Origin: Robiginitomaculum sp.
GTDB lineage: Bacteria > Pseudomonadota > Alphaproteobacteria > Caulobacterales > Maricaulaceae
DNA: 64,000 nt
NCBI GenBank assembly: GCA_021776615.1
Contig: JAJFFO010000002.1
Span: forward strand, 1 to 64,000
Direction of reading: 5' to 3'
The position numbers and the translations under genes are program-made. Below are positions 18,843 through 28,396 of the stretch, one piece after another (within the stretch, counting starts at the first letter, position 1; every line of letters begins with the position of its first letter). The notes beneath the pieces are model-generated. The model did not search any database. It saw nothing but the letters and a program-made list of their open reading frames with translations, and was not told where the DNA came from.

Positions 18843-21094
18843 TGGCGCTTCTTGCGCCGGTGCTTGGCAGCTTTGCCTGTATGCCCTGAACGACTACCTG
18901 CATATTTTCCGGGGCCCGAACGTCCAGCGCGCGCGGCTTTGCCGGGGCGCGGGCCGGGCAAAGGCGGGGTTTGCATTTCAAAAAGCAAGCCGCCGGTAAG
19001 TGGTGTCGCTTCTAAAAGCTCGGCTTTTACTTCTTGGCCCAAGGCATAGCGACCGCCGGTATCACGGCCAATCAGTGCGTGGGCTTTTTCGTCATGGATA
19101 AAAAATTCAGAACCCAAATTGCGTACCGGCACAAAGCCATCGGCACCGGTTTCGTCAAGGCGCAGGAAAAGCCCAAAGCGGGTAACGCCGCCAATGCGGG
19201 CAGTGAAGACGCTGCCGACATGTTCGGACAAATAGCTGGCAATATAGCGGTCCGTGGCGTCGCGCTCGGCGGCCATGGCGCGCCTCTCATTGCCAGTGAT
19301 TTCTTCGGCAATAGATTTTAACTGGCTTTGTTCGGCGTCATTGGCCCCGTCCGCCCCAAGGCCGCAAGCGCGAATAAGCGCCCGGTGTACAATCAGATCC
19401 GCATAGCGGCGAATCGGCGAGGTGAAATGCGCATAGCGGTCCAGATGCAGGCCAAAATGACCAACATTCTGGGTGTCGTAAATTGCCTGCATTTGCGTGC
19501 GTAACACCATTTGATTGATGATTTCGACGAATTTTCCATTTTTCGATTTGGCAGTTAATTCATTGAAACGGCTGGTGGTTATGCGCTCTCCCTTGGCCCA
19601 TTTAATGCCAAGTGTCTGTAAAAAATCACTCAAATTATGGAGTTTTTCGGCGCTCGACGCCTCATGTACCCGGTAAATCAACGGGCAGCGCTTTTGCTCC
19701 AGCGTTTCGGCGGCGCAGACATTGGCGGCGATCATGAACTCTTCGATCAAGCGGTGCGCGTCAAAGCGCTCCTGCTTGGTGATTGATGCAATCTGGCCTT
19801 GTTCATTGACGCGGATTTTGCGTTCGGCACTCTCAATCTCCAGCGGATCGCGCTTGGCGCGGGCGATTTTAAGCGCTGCATAAGCGCCCCACAGCGGCTT
19901 TAATACGTTTTCCAGCACCGGGCCTGCGGCATCGCCGCCTTTGCCGTCTATGGCCGCCTGAGCCTGTGTATAGGTAAGGCGCGCCGCCGAGCGCATCAGT
20001 CCGCGAACGAATTTGTGGCCGCGCTTATGACCATTAGCGTCGAACACCATTTCCACGGCCAGACAGGCACGGTCTTCTTTGGGCCGCAGGCTGCACAAAT
20101 CATTGGACAGATTTTCGGGCAACATCGGGACGACGCGATCAGGCAGATACACTGAATTGCTGCGTTTTCTCGCCCCCCGATCCAGCGCCGAATCGCCGGG
20201 TACATAGGCGGCGACATCGGCAATAGCCACCATGACCACCCAGCCGCCGGGGTTTTTGGGGTCATCATCGGCACGCGCATGAACCGCATCGTCAAAATCG
20301 CGCGCATCATCGGGGTCGATGGTGACCAGCGGAATTTGGCGCAAATCAGTGCGTTTGCCAATGGTTTGCGGTTTGGCGGCCTCGGCCTGCTGAATTTCCT
20401 CATCGGAAAAGCCTTGCGGCACACCGTGTTCGACCAAGGCAATCATGCTGGCGGCGCGCGGCTGGTTGGCGTCGCCAAGGCGTTCCACCAATTTGGCCAG
20501 AATTATGCCGTGGCGGCGTTCGCGGGTCGGGGCGACTGCGACTAAATCGCCATCCTCAACCTTGTCGCAATCCAGTGGGCGCAACACCAATGTGTTTTTG
20601 GTTTTCTTGTTGATGGCTTCTATTTGAACACCGTCGCGAACTTTGCGGGCCACGCCCAACAAACGTTGGGTATCGCTTTGCCCCAGCTTTTTTACGATCC
20701 TGGCGTCATAGCCTTCATCGCTTGTGCTAACGCGGATCAGGGCTTTTTCGCCAATGCCAATGGCGGCACTTTTGCTGCCATCGGCTTCGCCGGGCACCAG
20801 CATGATTTTGGGTGGGGGAAGCGTGCTGGTCCAGTTTAACGGCCGGGCCAGTAATTCACCATCCAGATCACGATCGTAAAATTCGGCGACAAATACCGCG
20901 GGCAAATGCCCGGCCAGGACGTATTTACGTTTGTCCTGGCGTTCAATCTGGCCGCTATCCTCAAGCGCTTGCATGGCGGTTTTGAGCGCAGTTTTTTGTT
21001 CGCCCTTGAGGCCAAGTTCTCTGGCAAGGTCACGTTTGGTGAGACCTCTGCTGTGGCCCTTCAAGGCATTCAGAATGCTTTTATCCAGAGCCAT
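18839..21094 (-). CDS. rnr: Ribonuclease R
   Basis: RNase R is a processive 3'-to-5' exoribonuclease that degrades structured RNA. The 751-residue protein has an N-terminal winged-helix region (ALKGHSRGLTKRDLARELGL), cold-shock-like domains, the RNB catalytic domain with DPDDARDFDDAVHA (about residue 270), HFTSPIRRYADLIVHRAL, and a C-terminal S1 domain (VGSVFTARIGGVTRFGLFLR). A Lys/Arg/Gly-rich tail ends the protein, as in other members. It starts 9 nt after topA and overlaps the NUDIX gene by 4 bases. Confidence 0.96.
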   Translation of the reverse strand: MALDKSILNALKGHSRGLTKRDLARELGLKGEQKTALKTAMQALEDSGQIERQDKRKYVLAGHLPAVFVAEFYDRDLDGELLARPLNWTSTLPPPKIMLVPGEADGSKSAAIGIGEKALIRVSTSDEGYDARIVKKLGQSDTQRLLGVARKVRDGVQIEAINKKTKNTLVLRPLDCDKVEDGDLVAVAPTRERRHGIILAKLVERLGDANQPRAASMIALVEHGVPQGFSDEEIQQAEAAKPQTIGKRTDLRQIPLVTIDPDDARDFDDAVHARADDDPKNPGGWVVMVAIADVAAYVPGDSALDRGARKRSNSVYLPDRVVPMLPENLSNDLCSLRPKEDRACLAVEMVFDANGHKRGHKFVRGLMRSAARLTYTQAQAAIDGKGGDAAGPVLENVLKPLWGAYAALKIARAKRDPLEIESAERKIRVNEQGQIASITKQERFDAHRLIEEFMIAANVCAAETLEQKRCPLIYRVHEASSAEKLHNLSDFLQTLGIKWAKGERITTSRFNELTAKSKNGKFVEIINQMVLRTQMQAIYDTQNVGHFGLHLDRYAHFTSPIRRYADLIVHRALIRACGLGADGANDAEQSQLKSIAEEITGNERRAMAAERDATDRYIASYLSEHVGSVFTARIGGVTRFGLFLRLDETGADGFVPVRNLGSEFFIHDEKAHALIGRDTGGRYALGQEVKAELLEATPLTGGLLFEMQTPPLPGPRPGKAARAGRSGPGKYAGSRSGHTGKAAKHRRKKRQ

Positions 21095-21102
21095 AGAATG
21101 AT

Positions 21103-23700
21103 TTAGGCCTTTGCCTTGGGTTTTGGTTTGGCTTTGGGCTTCGCCGCGGCTTTAGGCTTTGGCTTGGCTTTCGCTTTAGGCTTAGCTTTCGCTTTAGGCT
21201 TGGCTTTTGCTTTTGTCGGTTTTTTGGCTTTGGCTGCGATTAATTCCAGCGCTTGCTCCATGGTTACCGTCTCCGGTTCCATGCCTTTTGGCAAGGTGGC
21301 GTTGATTTTTTCGTATTTTACATACGGTCCATAGCGTCCGTCCATCACCCGCACGGCTTTGCCGGTGTCCGGGTGATCGCCAAGTTCTTTAAGCGCTGTA
21401 GCCGGTGCACGCGCTTTGCTGCGTTTTTCCGCCAAAACATCAACGGCGCGGTTAAGGCCAACCTCGAACACATCTTCGACCGAGGGTAAATTGGCATAGG
21501 TTTTTACGTGGTGCACATAGGGGCCATAGCGGCCAATGGCGGCGGTGATCATTTCGCCATCTTCCGGGTGTGCACCGACTTCACGTGGTAGGCTCAACAG
21601 CTTTAACGCGCGCTCCAAAGTCAAACTTTCCGGTGCCCAGGTTTTGGGCAGGCTGGCGCGTTTTGGTTTTTCTTCCTCGCCTAATTGCACATAGGGGCCA
21701 AAGCGGCCGCTTTTAAGCAATACCGGCAGGCCCGATTGCGGATCATCACCCAATGCTTCATCGGCACCGGCACCATTGGCTTGGTCGTCCGCATTGCTTA
21801 ACGGGCGGGTAAATTTGCATTCCGGATAGTCCGAGCAACCAATAAACGCCCCATAACGGCTAAGTTTCAGGCCAAGTCGGCCTTTTTCGCATTTAGGGCA
21901 GATGCGCGGGTCGGGATCGCCTTCATCGCGCGGAAAAAGATGTGGTGCCAAAGCTTCATCAAGCGCATCCAACACATGGGTTACGCGCAAATCGGCAATT
22001 TCATCAATAGCCGTAGAAAATTCTTTCCAGAAATCGCGCAGCAGCACTTTCCAGTTCAGATCACCGGCGCTGACCTCGTCCAACTGTTTTTCCAAATTGG
22101 CGGTAAATTCATACTGCACATAGCGGGCGAAGAAATTTTCAAGAAAGGAGGTAACTACCCGGCCTTTGTCATGCGGAATGAAGCGTTTCTTGTCGAGCGT
22201 CACATAGTCGCGATCTTGCAGGACCTGCATGATCGACGCATAGGTGGACGGGCGACCAATGCCCAATTCTTCCATGCGCTTGACCAAGGATGCTTCGGTG
22301 AAGCGCGGTGGCGGCTGGGTGAAATGCTGTTCGGCATTCACTTTGGAAATATCGACCGGGATTCCTTTTTCAAGCCGCGGCAGTTTGGCCTGGCCTTCGT
22401 CCTGCTCGTCATCCTTGCTTTCCTGATAAAGGTCCAAAAACCCCGGAAACAAAATAACCGTGCCACTGGCGCGAAGGCCGGTCTGTTTACTTTCGTCTTC
22501 AAGCTCAATGGTGGTGCGCTCGAGGCGCGCACTTTCCATCTGGCTGGCGCAGGCGCGTTTCCAGATCAGCGCATAGAGTTTGGCTTCATCATCGGTCAGA
22601 CGTAAATCGTCCGGATGGCGGAAAAATGAGGTCGGGCGGACGGCTTCGTGGGCCTCTTGTGCATTTTTGGCCTTTGACGCGTAATAGCGTGGCTTTTCCG
22701 GTAAAAAGTCTTTGCCAAAGCGTTTGGTAATCAAGGATCGCGCCTGTGAAACCGCCTCCGGAGTCATTTGTACGCTATCGGTACGCATATAGGTGATGAG
22801 ACCGGTATTCTCACCGTCGATTTGCATGCCTTCATACAGCTTTTGCGCGGTGCGCATGGTCCGTGTGGCAGAGAAACCCAGCTTGCGCGCGGCTTCTTGC
22901 TGCAAGGTTGATGTCGTAAACGGCGGTGCCGGGTGGCGCTTTGCCGGTTTGGCTTCAACGGAGGCAACATGAAACACACCTCTTTCAACGGCGGCTTTGG
23001 CATGATCGGCGGCGGCTTTGTCGCCAAGTGTGAGTTTGCCAAGCTTTTTGCCGTCCAAATTGGTCAAGCGAGCCGGGAAGGGGGCTTCTTGTTGCGCGGT
23101 TGTTTGTGCACCAACGCTCCAATATTCGTCAGAGCGAAATTTTTCAATTTGAAGTTCACGATCGCAAATAAGCCGCAAAGCAACAGATTGCACCCGCCCT
23201 GCCGAACGTGATCCGGGTAATTTGCGCCATAAAATCGGTGAAAGTGTGAACCCGACCAGATAATCCAGAGCCCGTCTTGCCAGATAGGCTTCGACTAATT
23301 CCATATCCACTTCGCGCGGTTGCGCCATGGCGGCCAATACCGAGGATTTGGTGATCGCATTAAAAACAACCCGTTGAATGGGCGTGTCTTTTTTAAGCGC
23401 ACGTCGGGCGCGCAGGGCTTCAATAAGGTGCCAGGATATGGCCTCACCTTCGCGATCCGGGTCAGTCGCCAAAATAAGAGTGTCGGCACCTTTTACCGCA
23501 TCGGCGATTTCTTTTAAGTGGCCTTTGGAGCGCGCGCTCACTTCCCAGCTCATGGCAAAGTCTTCATCGGGAAGCACGGAACCATCTTTGGGTGGTAAGT
23601 CGCGAACATGACCAAAACTGGCAAGAACATGAAAGTCCTTCCCCAAATATTTGTTTATGGTCTTTGCTTTCGCCGGGGACTCAACGACGACAACCTTCAT
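21103..23700 (-). CDS. topA: DNA topoisomerase I
   Basis: Type IA topoisomerase that relaxes negative supercoils. The 865-residue protein begins with the TOPRIM domain (VVVESPAKAKTINKYLG; acidic residues in ATDPDREGEAISWHL), has the active-site tyrosine in GLITYMRTDS (about Tyr304), a four-cysteine zinc finger (CPKCEKGRLGL...CSDYPEC) and C-terminal Topo_C-type repeats (GRYGPYVHHVK, GRYGPYVKYEK). The last ~45 residues are alternating Lys-Pro-Lys-Ala, encoded by short DNA repeats. ATG 23700 is chosen because AGAGGA lies 8 nt upstream and homologues begin MKVVVVES. It is the first gene of the topA-rnr-NUDIX run. Confidence 0.97.
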   Translation of the reverse strand: MKVVVVESPAKAKTINKYLGKDFHVLASFGHVRDLPPKDGSVLPDEDFAMSWEVSARSKGHLKEIADAVKGADTLILATDPDREGEAISWHLIEALRARRALKKDTPIQRVVFNAITKSSVLAAMAQPREVDMELVEAYLARRALDYLVGFTLSPILWRKLPGSRSAGRVQSVALRLICDRELQIEKFRSDEYWSVGAQTTAQQEAPFPARLTNLDGKKLGKLTLGDKAAADHAKAAVERGVFHVASVEAKPAKRHPAPPFTTSTLQQEAARKLGFSATRTMRTAQKLYEGMQIDGENTGLITYMRTDSVQMTPEAVSQARSLITKRFGKDFLPEKPRYYASKAKNAQEAHEAVRPTSFFRHPDDLRLTDDEAKLYALIWKRACASQMESARLERTTIELEDESKQTGLRASGTVILFPGFLDLYQESKDDEQDEGQAKLPRLEKGIPVDISKVNAEQHFTQPPPRFTEASLVKRMEELGIGRPSTYASIMQVLQDRDYVTLDKKRFIPHDKGRVVTSFLENFFARYVQYEFTANLEKQLDEVSAGDLNWKVLLRDFWKEFSTAIDEIADLRVTHVLDALDEALAPHLFPRDEGDPDPRICPKCEKGRLGLKLSRYGAFIGCSDYPECKFTRPLSNADDQANGAGADEALGDDPQSGLPVLLKSGRFGPYVQLGEEEKPKRASLPKTWAPESLTLERALKLLSLPREVGAHPEDGEMITAAIGRYGPYVHHVKTYANLPSVEDVFEVGLNRAVDVLAEKRSKARAPATALKELGDHPDTGKAVRVMDGRYGPYVKYEKINATLPKGMEPETVTMEQALELIAAKAKKPTKAKAKPKAKAKPKAKAKPKPKAAAKPKAKPKPKAKA

Positions 23701-23780
23701 GGACAACATCCTCTGGATTGGCCCGGCGCACTATTTCGCAGGCTGGCGCGAAACTGAAGGGCTAAGTTTGCAATTGTCAA

Positions 23781-23802
23781 TGCAATGGGGGTTTCCATTG
23801 CA
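23781..23802. promoter_or_regulatory. Inverted repeat upstream of topA and the 68-residue gene
   Basis: TGCAATGG (23781-23788) and CCATTGCA (23795-23802) form a perfect 8-bp inverted repeat with a 6-nt spacer in the 157-bp divergent region between topA and the small + strand gene. This is the geometry of a dimeric repressor operator; no T-run follows, so a terminator is unlikely. Confidence 0.4.
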
Positions 23803-23857
23803 CAAAATTCATCTATACATGCGTTATTATAAAATGCACGTAATGCGGGAGTCGATG

Positions 23858-24064
23858 ATGAATGTTGAACCACGGGCTAACATTTTAGCAAATTCCGTAC
23901 ACTCAAAACATGATGCTGCTGACTTTCTGGCTGCCATATTGCCAGAGCTCGCTACGATTGCCCGCAATAGCGGTATTGAGGAGTTGGGCGTGCAGATTGA
24001 TCAAAGTGCGGCGCTGGCTCTCAAAATAGCTTCGCGACATGTGTCCCGCAAGTCGAATGACTAG
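23858..24064 (+). CDS. Small hypothetical protein (68 residues)
   Basis: No known family recognised. ATG 23858 has GGGAG 6 nt upstream (23847-23851); the ATG one codon earlier is possible. The product is predicted soluble and mostly helical (HDAADFLAAILPELATIARN), ending in a basic tail. It is divergent from topA and convergent with the hybrid kinase, whose stop lies 11 nt beyond. Confidence 0.55.
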   Translation: MNVEPRANILANSVHSKHDAADFLAAILPELATIARNSGIEELGVQIDQSAALALKIASRHVSRKSND

Positions 24065-24074
24065 GGGCTGGAGC

Positions 24075-26285
24075 TTAGGCGCGCCGGGCCTTTCTTTTAG
24101 GTTCTGCTGATTCCTTGGGGGCCGCGTTTGCGGCACCGGCCCGGGCAATGGCGGTGAGCAGGACACGTGGGTCCAAAGGTTTAGGTACATAATCGGTCAT
24201 TCCGGCCTCCAGGCATTTTTCGCGATCGCCGCTCATGGCGTTAGCGGTCATGGCGATCACCGGTATTGCCGTATTCTTCCCCTTGGTCGCGCGCAATTCA
24301 CGGGTGGTGGAGATGCCGTCCAGGCGCGGCATTTGCACATCCATCAAAACCAGGTCGAAATGGTTGGCGGCGAGTTGCTCTAGCGCCTCAACACCATCTT
24401 GCACCATGGTAATATCGTGATTAAATGGCTGCAAGAAAGCCGTGAGCACCTTTTGGTTCAGTGGATTGTCCTCGGCAGCGAGAATACGTAAGCGCTGCTT
24501 TGTGACCTTGGGTTTCGGTTGCGATGAAGATCGCAGTTTTTGCGCTGGCTGTATCTGGTTTTCCACCGAAACGGTTTCAGCTTCTAGAGTGAAGGTGAAA
24601 CAAGTACCTTCGGCCACTTTTGAAGTGACCGTTATGTCGCCATTCATCAATTGGGCCAGGTTTTTGGCAATAGCCAGTCCTAAGCCGGTGCCACCAAATT
24701 TGCGCGTGACCGACTTGTCTGCCTGCTCAAACGACAAAAACAGCCGACTTTGCGCTTCTTCGCTAATCCCCACGCCGGTGTCTTTCACCTCGAAAGAGAG
24801 GGTGGATTTGCCCTTGACAGTTGGCGTGGCGGTAACGTGCATTGATACCTCGCCCTCGTCAGTAAATTTTACGCCGTTAGAGAGAAGGTTGTACAAAATT
24901 TGTCTAATGCGGGTGATGTCACCGTAAATCACCGAAGGTACATCGTCGGCGATATGACAGTTCAGCGTTATGCCCTTGTCTTTGGCATTAGGTCCCCAAA
25001 GTCGCTCGAGCCGCTGCACCGCATGACGGACATCGACGTCAACGGATTCCATTTCGAGCTTCCCAGCTTCAATTTTCGAAATATCAAGGATGTCATTAAG
25101 TACCGTCATTAGCATTTCACCGCCATCGGTGACAGAGGTAATATATTCGCGCTGTTGGGCGTTTAATTTTGTTCCCTTCAGCAGCTCGGCCATGCCAAGT
25201 ACCGCATTCATTGGTGTGCGCAATTCGTGGCTCATCATTGCCAGAAATTCCGATTTGGCCTGATTTGCATGTTCGGCTTGTTCGCGCGTTTCGAGCAATT
25301 CGGTAATATCCCGTCTTATGGCCACACACTGTGTGATTTCACCATTGGCGTCGTTTACTGGCGAAATTGTGCTGTCACCCCAATACATGCTGCCGTCTTT
25401 CGCCTTGTTTTGCAGCATGCCAGTCCACACTTTGCCTTGACGCAAGGTCGCTTCAATTTCTTTGAAAAGCGCCGTCGGATGGGCCTCGGTGTCCAAAATA
25501 CTGTGGTTTTGGCCGATAAGTTCTTCTCGAGAATATTGCACTTTCTCGCAAAAAGCATCATTGACCGAAGTTAAAATGCCTTCCGGGGAACTGATAGAGA
25601 CCATGGCGTGGGCATCCAGAGCCTGATTGATGGCGAGCAAATGTGCATTGGCGTTCTCGGCTTTTTCTTTTTCATCGAGCGCCGATTGCAAAGCCTCTTT
25701 CTTTTGGGCGAAGACCTCGGCAATCCAGTTATAGGCTTTAGCACCGCTTGCCAAAAATAACACGATACCGCCAAAAACAGCCAATAGGTTGATAAAGCTA
25801 ACGCTGCCGACGCTGAAGGCGTGTATTGGCAGCACGAAAAATGCAATCACATAAGGCGTGATGGATATGGTATATAAAAACCTTGATTGAGACAAATAGA
25901 CGCTAATGTGCACTAAGGCGGAGCTGAGCATTAGCATGGCAAATAGTTTCCCCGCCGTGCCGCCCACCAGCCATAGCACCGGGCCAAGTATGGCAAATGA
26001 GCTGGAGGACAGGAATACCGACCCAATAACCATCGCCACCCCCAATCGCGGGGGAAGACCGTTGGTGCGGATGCCCTTGAGCAGCCAGAAGACCGCCGCG
26101 TCAATGCATTGCGAGATAAATACGCCAGCAACCCACATGAGCACGTAAACCGGTGGGATAATCATGCAGGCCAGAAGCGCAATGGTTAAGCCGGCAACAG
26201 AGCGGCTGACGCGTCCCTCATTCCGATTCTTCGCGGCATATTCCAAACTTTCTACCCACCGACACAATTGCTCTGCTTTGTCCAT
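24075..26285 (-). CDS. Membrane-bound hybrid sensor histidine kinase
   Basis: A 736-residue hybrid kinase. An N-terminal membrane module with about five or six hydrophobic segments (residues ~30-190) and a short coiled coil is followed by a PAS domain (~225-335, with GQNHSILDTEAHPTALF), the HisKA dimerisation domain (H-box MMSHELRTPMNAVLG), the HATPase domain (N-box LYNLLSNGVKFT, DTGVGI, GGTGLGLAIAKNLA), and a C-terminal receiver (phosphoacceptor Asp in DLVLMDVQMP; Lys in YVPKPL). The stimulus is unknown; PAS with the integral membrane module suggests an intramembrane or redox cue. ATG 26285 has a GAGA-type ribosome binding site; a start 14 codons upstream lacks one. No partner regulator is adjacent. 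Confidence 0.9.
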   Translation of the reverse strand: MDKAEQLCRWVESLEYAAKNRNEGRVSRSVAGLTIALLACMIIPPVYVLMWVAGVFISQCIDAAVFWLLKGIRTNGLPPRLGVAMVIGSVFLSSSSFAILGPVLWLVGGTAGKLFAMLMLSSALVHISVYLSQSRFLYTISITPYVIAFFVLPIHAFSVGSVSFINLLAVFGGIVLFLASGAKAYNWIAEVFAQKKEALQSALDEKEKAENANAHLLAINQALDAHAMVSISSPEGILTSVNDAFCEKVQYSREELIGQNHSILDTEAHPTALFKEIEATLRQGKVWTGMLQNKAKDGSMYWGDSTISPVNDANGEITQCVAIRRDITELLETREQAEHANQAKSEFLAMMSHELRTPMNAVLGMAELLKGTKLNAQQREYITSVTDGGEMLMTVLNDILDISKIEAGKLEMESVDVDVRHAVQRLERLWGPNAKDKGITLNCHIADDVPSVIYGDITRIRQILYNLLSNGVKFTDEGEVSMHVTATPTVKGKSTLSFEVKDTGVGISEEAQSRLFLSFEQADKSVTRKFGGTGLGLAIAKNLAQLMNGDITVTSKVAEGTCFTFTLEAETVSVENQIQPAQKLRSSSQPKPKVTKQRLRILAAEDNPLNQKVLTAFLQPFNHDITMVQDGVEALEQLAANHFDLVLMDVQMPRLDGISTTRELRATKGKNTAIPVIAMTANAMSGDREKCLEAGMTDYVPKPLDPRVLLTAIARAGAANAAPKESAEPKRKARRA

Positions 26286-26644
26286 TTTTATCGTCTCTTG
26301 CTTGTTTGGAAAACCAAGATAAGGCAAAATGGTAAATTATGTGCTCAATGCGTATGTGTTTATGCGATCAGTGTTTTTTTGGGATCATTGGTTGCAAAAA
26401 GCTATAGAATGATTCTATAGAGTATGAGGGTGGAAATGTTACTTTTATATGGCAAAGGGATGTTGGGTGGGTAGAATAAAAACTATCTGACCCAATGCTA
26501 TTCCTACACAAATTAGCCACTCAGAGCATGGTCCAAATTGCGAATTTTCTGATACACATGAGTTGGGGCCTGAACCCAATTGAGTTTGGACCCTAGGTAA
26601 AAATTGGGATGCGCCGCCTATATAAGGAAATCGGAGGGGATGCG
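26286..26644. other. Divergent intergenic region between the hybrid kinase and the amidohydrolase
   Basis: No gene is supported here. The region is AT-rich and contains a perfect palindrome (26402-26420), an interrupted inverted repeat GGTCCAAA (26530-26537)/TTTGGACC (26585-26592), and TATATAAGG shortly before the amidohydrolase ribosome binding site, so it probably carries both divergent promoters. Confidence 0.5.
26402..26420. promoter_or_regulatory. Perfect 19-bp palindrome, candidate operator
   Basis: CTATAGAAT-G-ATTCTATAG is a perfect odd palindrome with 9-bp arms, in the divergent promoter region of the hybrid kinase and amidohydrolase genes. Length and symmetry fit a homodimeric repressor site. 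The lack of GC-rich pairing and of a T-run argues against a terminator. Confidence 0.5.
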
Positions 26645-27976
26645 ATGATAATGCGAATAACATTGTTGATTTTGAGCGGGACGCTATTGCTTGGCTCACC
26701 AAGCCAAGCCGGTACAGAGTTGCGAAAAGCAATCGAAAACGATTACGCACATTTGGAGGCGTTATACACGCATCTGCATCAAAACCCCGAACTGAGTTTT
26801 CAAGAGGTTCAAACCGCCAAGCGCATTGCAAGCGAATTACGCGCTGTTGGGTTTGACGTCACTGAGGGTGTCGGTGGAACCGGGTTGGTCGCGGTAATGC
26901 GCAACGGCCAAGGGCCAACACTTCTTCTTCGCACGGATCTCGATGCGCTTCCTGTCAAAGAGCAAACCGGCAAGCCGTATGCGTCCTTGGCAATCGGCAA
27001 TAACCATCTTGGGGATGAAGGTCTTCCGATCATGCACGCCTGCGGCCACGATGTGCATATGACTTCTTTGGTCGGCACCGCTCGGCGGCTGTCTTCGCTG
27101 AAAGATAAATGGGCCGGTACGTTGGTGCTGATCGGGCAACCCGCGGAGGAACTTGGTCTTGGGGCGAGCGCAATGCTGGATGATGGGCTTTATTCGCGCT
27201 TTCCTAAACCCGATTATAATTTGGCAATGCACGTCAATGCCAGCCAACCGGCCGGGACAATCAGCTACACCTCGGGATATGCGCTCGCCAATGTGGATTC
27301 TGTTGATATTGAAATTAAGGGTGTCGGTGGGCATGGCGCTTATCCGCACACCACCAAAGACCCTATCGTACTGGGTGCCTATATCGTTACAGCTCTGCAA
27401 ACCTTAGTCTCCAGAGAGATTGATCCACAGGCTCCCGCTGTGATCACAATTGGGTCTTTTCACGCAGGTAGCAAGCACAATATAATTTCCAACCGCGCGC
27501 ATCTAAAACTGACGGTTCGTTCTTATTCGGATGAGGTTCGGGACACTTTGCTCAATGGCATTCGCCGGATTGCAAAAAACCAAGCGCGCGCTTTTGGTTT
27601 GCCGGAAGATTTATTGCCAGTGGTCGAAATGGAGCCAAACTACACGCCAGCGACATTCAACACCCCTGCATTGGTCGAGCGGGTCGTCGGCGCTATTAAA
27701 GCGGAAATTGGTGCGAAGAATGTTTTTGCAAAGGCGGCGGTAATGGGCGGCGAGGATTTTTCGCAATATGGCCGCACGGCTGATAAAATCCCCAGCTTTA
27801 TCTTCTGGGCCGGTGCCGTAGACCCACAAGTTTATGCGCAAACCAAGGAAGCAGGGGAGGCATTGCCATCGCTGCATTCGTCGCTTTTTGCCCCTGATGC
27901 ACAACGGACAATTATCACCTCAGTTGAAGCGATGAGTGCTGCAGCTTTGGATTTGCTGGAGAAAGCTAATGACTGA
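26645..27976 (+). CDS. Exported M20 family amidohydrolase
   Basis: A 443-residue M20D-type metallo-amidohydrolase (hippurate hydrolase/IAA-amino acid hydrolase-like), preceded by a signal peptide (MIMRITLLILSGTLLLGSPSQA). Metal ligands of the family are seen in MHACGHDVHMTSLVG (Cys and His), PAEELGLGA (Glu pair) and the late MGGEDFSQYG and LHSS motifs. The dimerisation insertion contains VGGHGAYPHTTKDPI. It should cleave an N-acyl amino acid or related amide in the periplasm; the substrate is not predictable. GGAGGGG precedes ATG 26645. Its stop overlaps the Rid gene start by 8 bases. Confidence 0.9.
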   Translation: MIMRITLLILSGTLLLGSPSQAGTELRKAIENDYAHLEALYTHLHQNPELSFQEVQTAKRIASELRAVGFDVTEGVGGTGLVAVMRNGQGPTLLLRTDLDALPVKEQTGKPYASLAIGNNHLGDEGLPIMHACGHDVHMTSLVGTARRLSSLKDKWAGTLVLIGQPAEELGLGASAMLDDGLYSRFPKPDYNLAMHVNASQPAGTISYTSGYALANVDSVDIEIKGVGGHGAYPHTTKDPIVLGAYIVTALQTLVSREIDPQAPAVITIGSFHAGSKHNIISNRAHLKLTVRSYSDEVRDTLLNGIRRIAKNQARAFGLPEDLLPVVEMEPNYTPATFNTPALVERVVGAIKAEIGAKNVFAKAAVMGGEDFSQYGRTADKIPSFIFWAGAVDPQVYAQTKEAGEALPSLHSSLFAPDAQRTIITSVEAMSAAALDLLEKAND

Positions 27977-28358
27977 CATACGTCGCGCATTTTCCGGTAC
28001 GCCCTGGGAAGAACAAGTGGGATATTGCCGTGCCGTGCGCCAAGGCGCACACATTTGGGTCAGTGGTACCGCGCCGGTGGCTGACGATGGAACGACCTAC
28101 GCCCCTGACGACCCCTATGCGCAAACCGCGCGCTGCATTGCCCTGATTGATAAAGCATTGTCAGAATTGGGAGCGGGGCTGGAGAATGTGGTGCGAACCC
28201 GGTTGTATGTCACCGATATAACCCGGTGGGAGGCCATGGGGCGGGCCCATGCGGCTGCATTTAAAAATGCACCACCAGCGACAACTATGGTGCAGGTGTC
28301 GGCGTTGATTTCTCCCGATATGATGGTGGAAGTGGAAGCCGACGCATTTGTGAATTAG
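27969..28358 (+). CDS. Rid (YjgF/YER057c/UK114) family protein without the catalytic arginine
   Basis: The 129-residue protein has the Rid fold signature (VSGTAPVADDG, VVRTRLYVTDITRWEAMG, MVQVSAL, VEVEADAFV). In true RidA imine deaminases the stretch before the last strand reads VARL with an essential Arg (Arg105); here it is VSAL, so Arg is replaced by Ala and deaminase activity is doubtful. Such members belong to the less understood Rid subgroups. The start lies inside the amidohydrolase stop (8-base overlap), so it is translationally coupled to that exported enzyme although no signal peptide is seen here. Confidence 0.85.
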   Translation: MTDIRRAFSGTPWEEQVGYCRAVRQGAHIWVSGTAPVADDGTTYAPDDPYAQTARCIALIDKALSELGAGLENVVRTRLYVTDITRWEAMGRAHAAAFKNAPPATTMVQVSALISPDMMVEVEADAFVN

Positions 28359-28396
28359 GGTGTTGTTAATTGTCGCTTCAGTGAAGAGGAAACCCC

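Noticed and set aside
21110-21230. Tandem repeat at the topA 3' end as an independent element
   Set aside because: It simply encodes the Lys/Pro/Ala tail, which is common in alphaproteobacterial topoisomerase I.
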